From positions 1 through 5,576 of the forward strand of contig JBQGCF010000279.1 of NCBI GenBank assembly GCA_052038315.1: DNA of 5,576 nt, given 5' to 3'. A model generated the notes under the pieces. That model was not told the DNA's origin, did no database searches, and worked only from the letters and a program-made list of their open reading frames with translations. The position numbers and the translations under genes were made by a program. Below, in pieces: positions 4,693 through 5,576 of this stretch (the first letter of the stretch is position 1; each line of letters begins with the position of its first letter). This DNA comes from Iamia sp052038315 (GTDB lineage: Bacteria > Actinomycetota > Acidimicrobiia > Acidimicrobiales > Iamiaceae).

Positions 4693-5538
4693 ATGCACCA
4701 CACGCGCACCCTGGTGCGGGCCCTCGCCGGGGCCTGCGCCCTCACCCTCCTCCTCGCCGCCTGCAGCGACGACGACGAGCCCAGCGCCCGGACCGTCGAC
4801 GACGACACCGAGCAGACGACGACCACGGCCGCCGACGAGCAGGACGACGACCCGACGAGCACGGCGGCCGACGAGCCGGACGGGTCGACGACCACCACGG
4901 CCGCCGAGGAGCCCGACGACTCCGGTGACGGCTCGGGCGACGGCACCGAGGGCGACCCCGACGCGGTGGCCCTGGCCGAGCGGATCAACCTGACGATCGA
5001 CGACTTCGCCGACGGGTGGACCGAGACGCCGGCCGAGGACGACGACGGCGGCGCCAACCTCGACGACTGCTTCGTCGAGACCGACATCGAGGCGGCCACC
5101 GTCGGCGAGGCCGAGACCGGCACCTTCTCGCTCGACGTCGACGACACGTCGGGCCAGCTGGTCACCATGCAGACCGTCGTCCTCGACTCGGCCGACACCG
5201 CCACCGCCCTGCTGGCCGAGGCCGGCGGCGACGCCTTCATCACCTGTGCCCAGGACCTCTTCGTGTCCGGCTTCGGCGAGGGCGCGGCGGTGGCCCTGTC
5301 GGTCCGACCCGACGACGAGCCGTGGACCGAGGAGTCCTTCGGCCTGGTCGGCGACATCACCCTGCCGACCCAGGACGGCAGCAGCACCGTCGACGGCGTC
5401 ATGGACCTCCACCTGTTCCGCACCGGCGAGGTGGTCAGCTTCACCGCCACCCTCGACCTGGGCCTGGTCGGGATCGAGGCCACGCTGGGCGAGCTGTACC
5501 CCGTCGTGGCCGAGCGCCACGCCGCCGAGGTCGGCTGA
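4693..5538 (+). CDS. Secreted lipoprotein, family unknown (paralogue 2)
   Basis: A 281-aa lipoprotein. The signal peptide (MHHTRTLVRA, then a hydrophobic core to residue 21) ends in the lipobox LAAC, with the lipidated cysteine at 24. Residues 25-90 are an acidic Thr-rich linker containing three diverged copies of a TTTTAADE-like unit (residues 42-76). The folded domain has RINLTIDDF (97-105), W109, C126, FITCAQD with C185 (182-188), MDLHLFRTG (237-245) and a C-terminal ERHAAEVG. Each block aligns in order with the preceding gene, and the C126-C185 spacing (59) is close to that in paralogue 1 (56). The ATG at 4693 starts the signal peptide; the frame is open back to 4405 within the previous gene, but that extension is an overlap artefact. 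I recognise no named family. A cell-surface binding or sensing role is inference from architecture alone. Confidence 0.8.
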   Translation: MHHTRTLVRALAGACALTLLLAACSDDDEPSARTVDDDTEQTTTTAADEQDDDPTSTAADEPDGSTTTTAAEEPDDSGDGSGDGTEGDPDAVALAERINLTIDDFADGWTETPAEDDDGGANLDDCFVETDIEAATVGEAETGTFSLDVDDTSGQLVTMQTVVLDSADTATALLAEAGGDAFITCAQDLFVSGFGEGAAVALSVRPDDEPWTEESFGLVGDITLPTQDGSSTVDGVMDLHLFRTGEVVSFTATLDLGLVGIEATLGELYPVVAERHAAEVG

Positions 5539-5556
5539 GGCTGCCGGTTGGTTGCC

Positions 5557-5576
5557 CCTCCCCCACACGGGGGAGG
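5557..5576 (+). terminator. GC-rich hairpin at window end, probable terminator of lipoprotein 2
   Basis: 5557-5564 (CCTCCCCC) pairs with 5569-5576 (GGGGGAGG) around the loop ACAC, an 8-bp stem starting 18 nt after the stop. Two more C residues (5555-5556) could extend it beyond the window. Whether a T-run follows cannot be seen. Confidence 0.6.

Noticed and set aside
1..5576. tRNA, rRNA, CRISPR array, insertion sequence or prophage feature
   Set aside because: I found no tRNA-like fold, no evenly spaced repeat-spacer pattern and no transposase or integrase motif on either strand.

Overview
The window is very GC-rich, with third codon positions almost all G or C. It carries six plus-strand coding regions and no convincing minus-strand gene. 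A mycothiol-type glycosyltransferase (MshA), an XRE regulator of the mycobacterial kind and Asp/Glu/Thr-rich lipoproteins point to Actinomycetota. The lipoprotein style and leaderless-looking starts would suit Acidimicrobiia, but that class assignment is inference.

Layout. (1) Positions 1-1367: a low-complexity Pro/Ala/Val-rich coding stretch, then a polytopic membrane protein resembling a degenerate phosphatidate cytidylyltransferase (CdsA). The best coding frame changes at about 260-300, suggesting a one-base indel in a G run or two overlapping genes. (2) 1387-1833: a small XRE-family regulator with a leaderless-type start. (3) 1830-3065: mshA, overlapping the regulator's stop by a TTGA junction. 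(4) 3082-3134: a perfect 25-bp inverted repeat between mshA and the next gene. (5) 3157-3627: a YbjN-domain protein, also leaderless-looking. (6) 3803-4606 and 4693-5538: two tandem paralogous secreted lipoproteins with acidic Thr-rich linkers and a conserved cysteine pair. (7) The window ends inside a GC-rich hairpin, probably the terminator of the second lipoprotein gene.

How the genes relate. The XRE regulator and mshA are probably transcribed and translated together. The mshA-YbjN order matches mycobacteria (Rv0486-Rv0487), and the XRE protein resembles Rv0474 from the same chromosomal neighbourhood, so this looks like an old actinobacterial mycothiol neighbourhood. The lipoprotein pair is a separate unit of unknown function. 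No mobile element, tRNA, rRNA or CRISPR array is visible. The least explained items are the degenerate CdsA-like protein with its N-terminal frame change, the long perfect palindrome, and the duplicated lipoprotein family.
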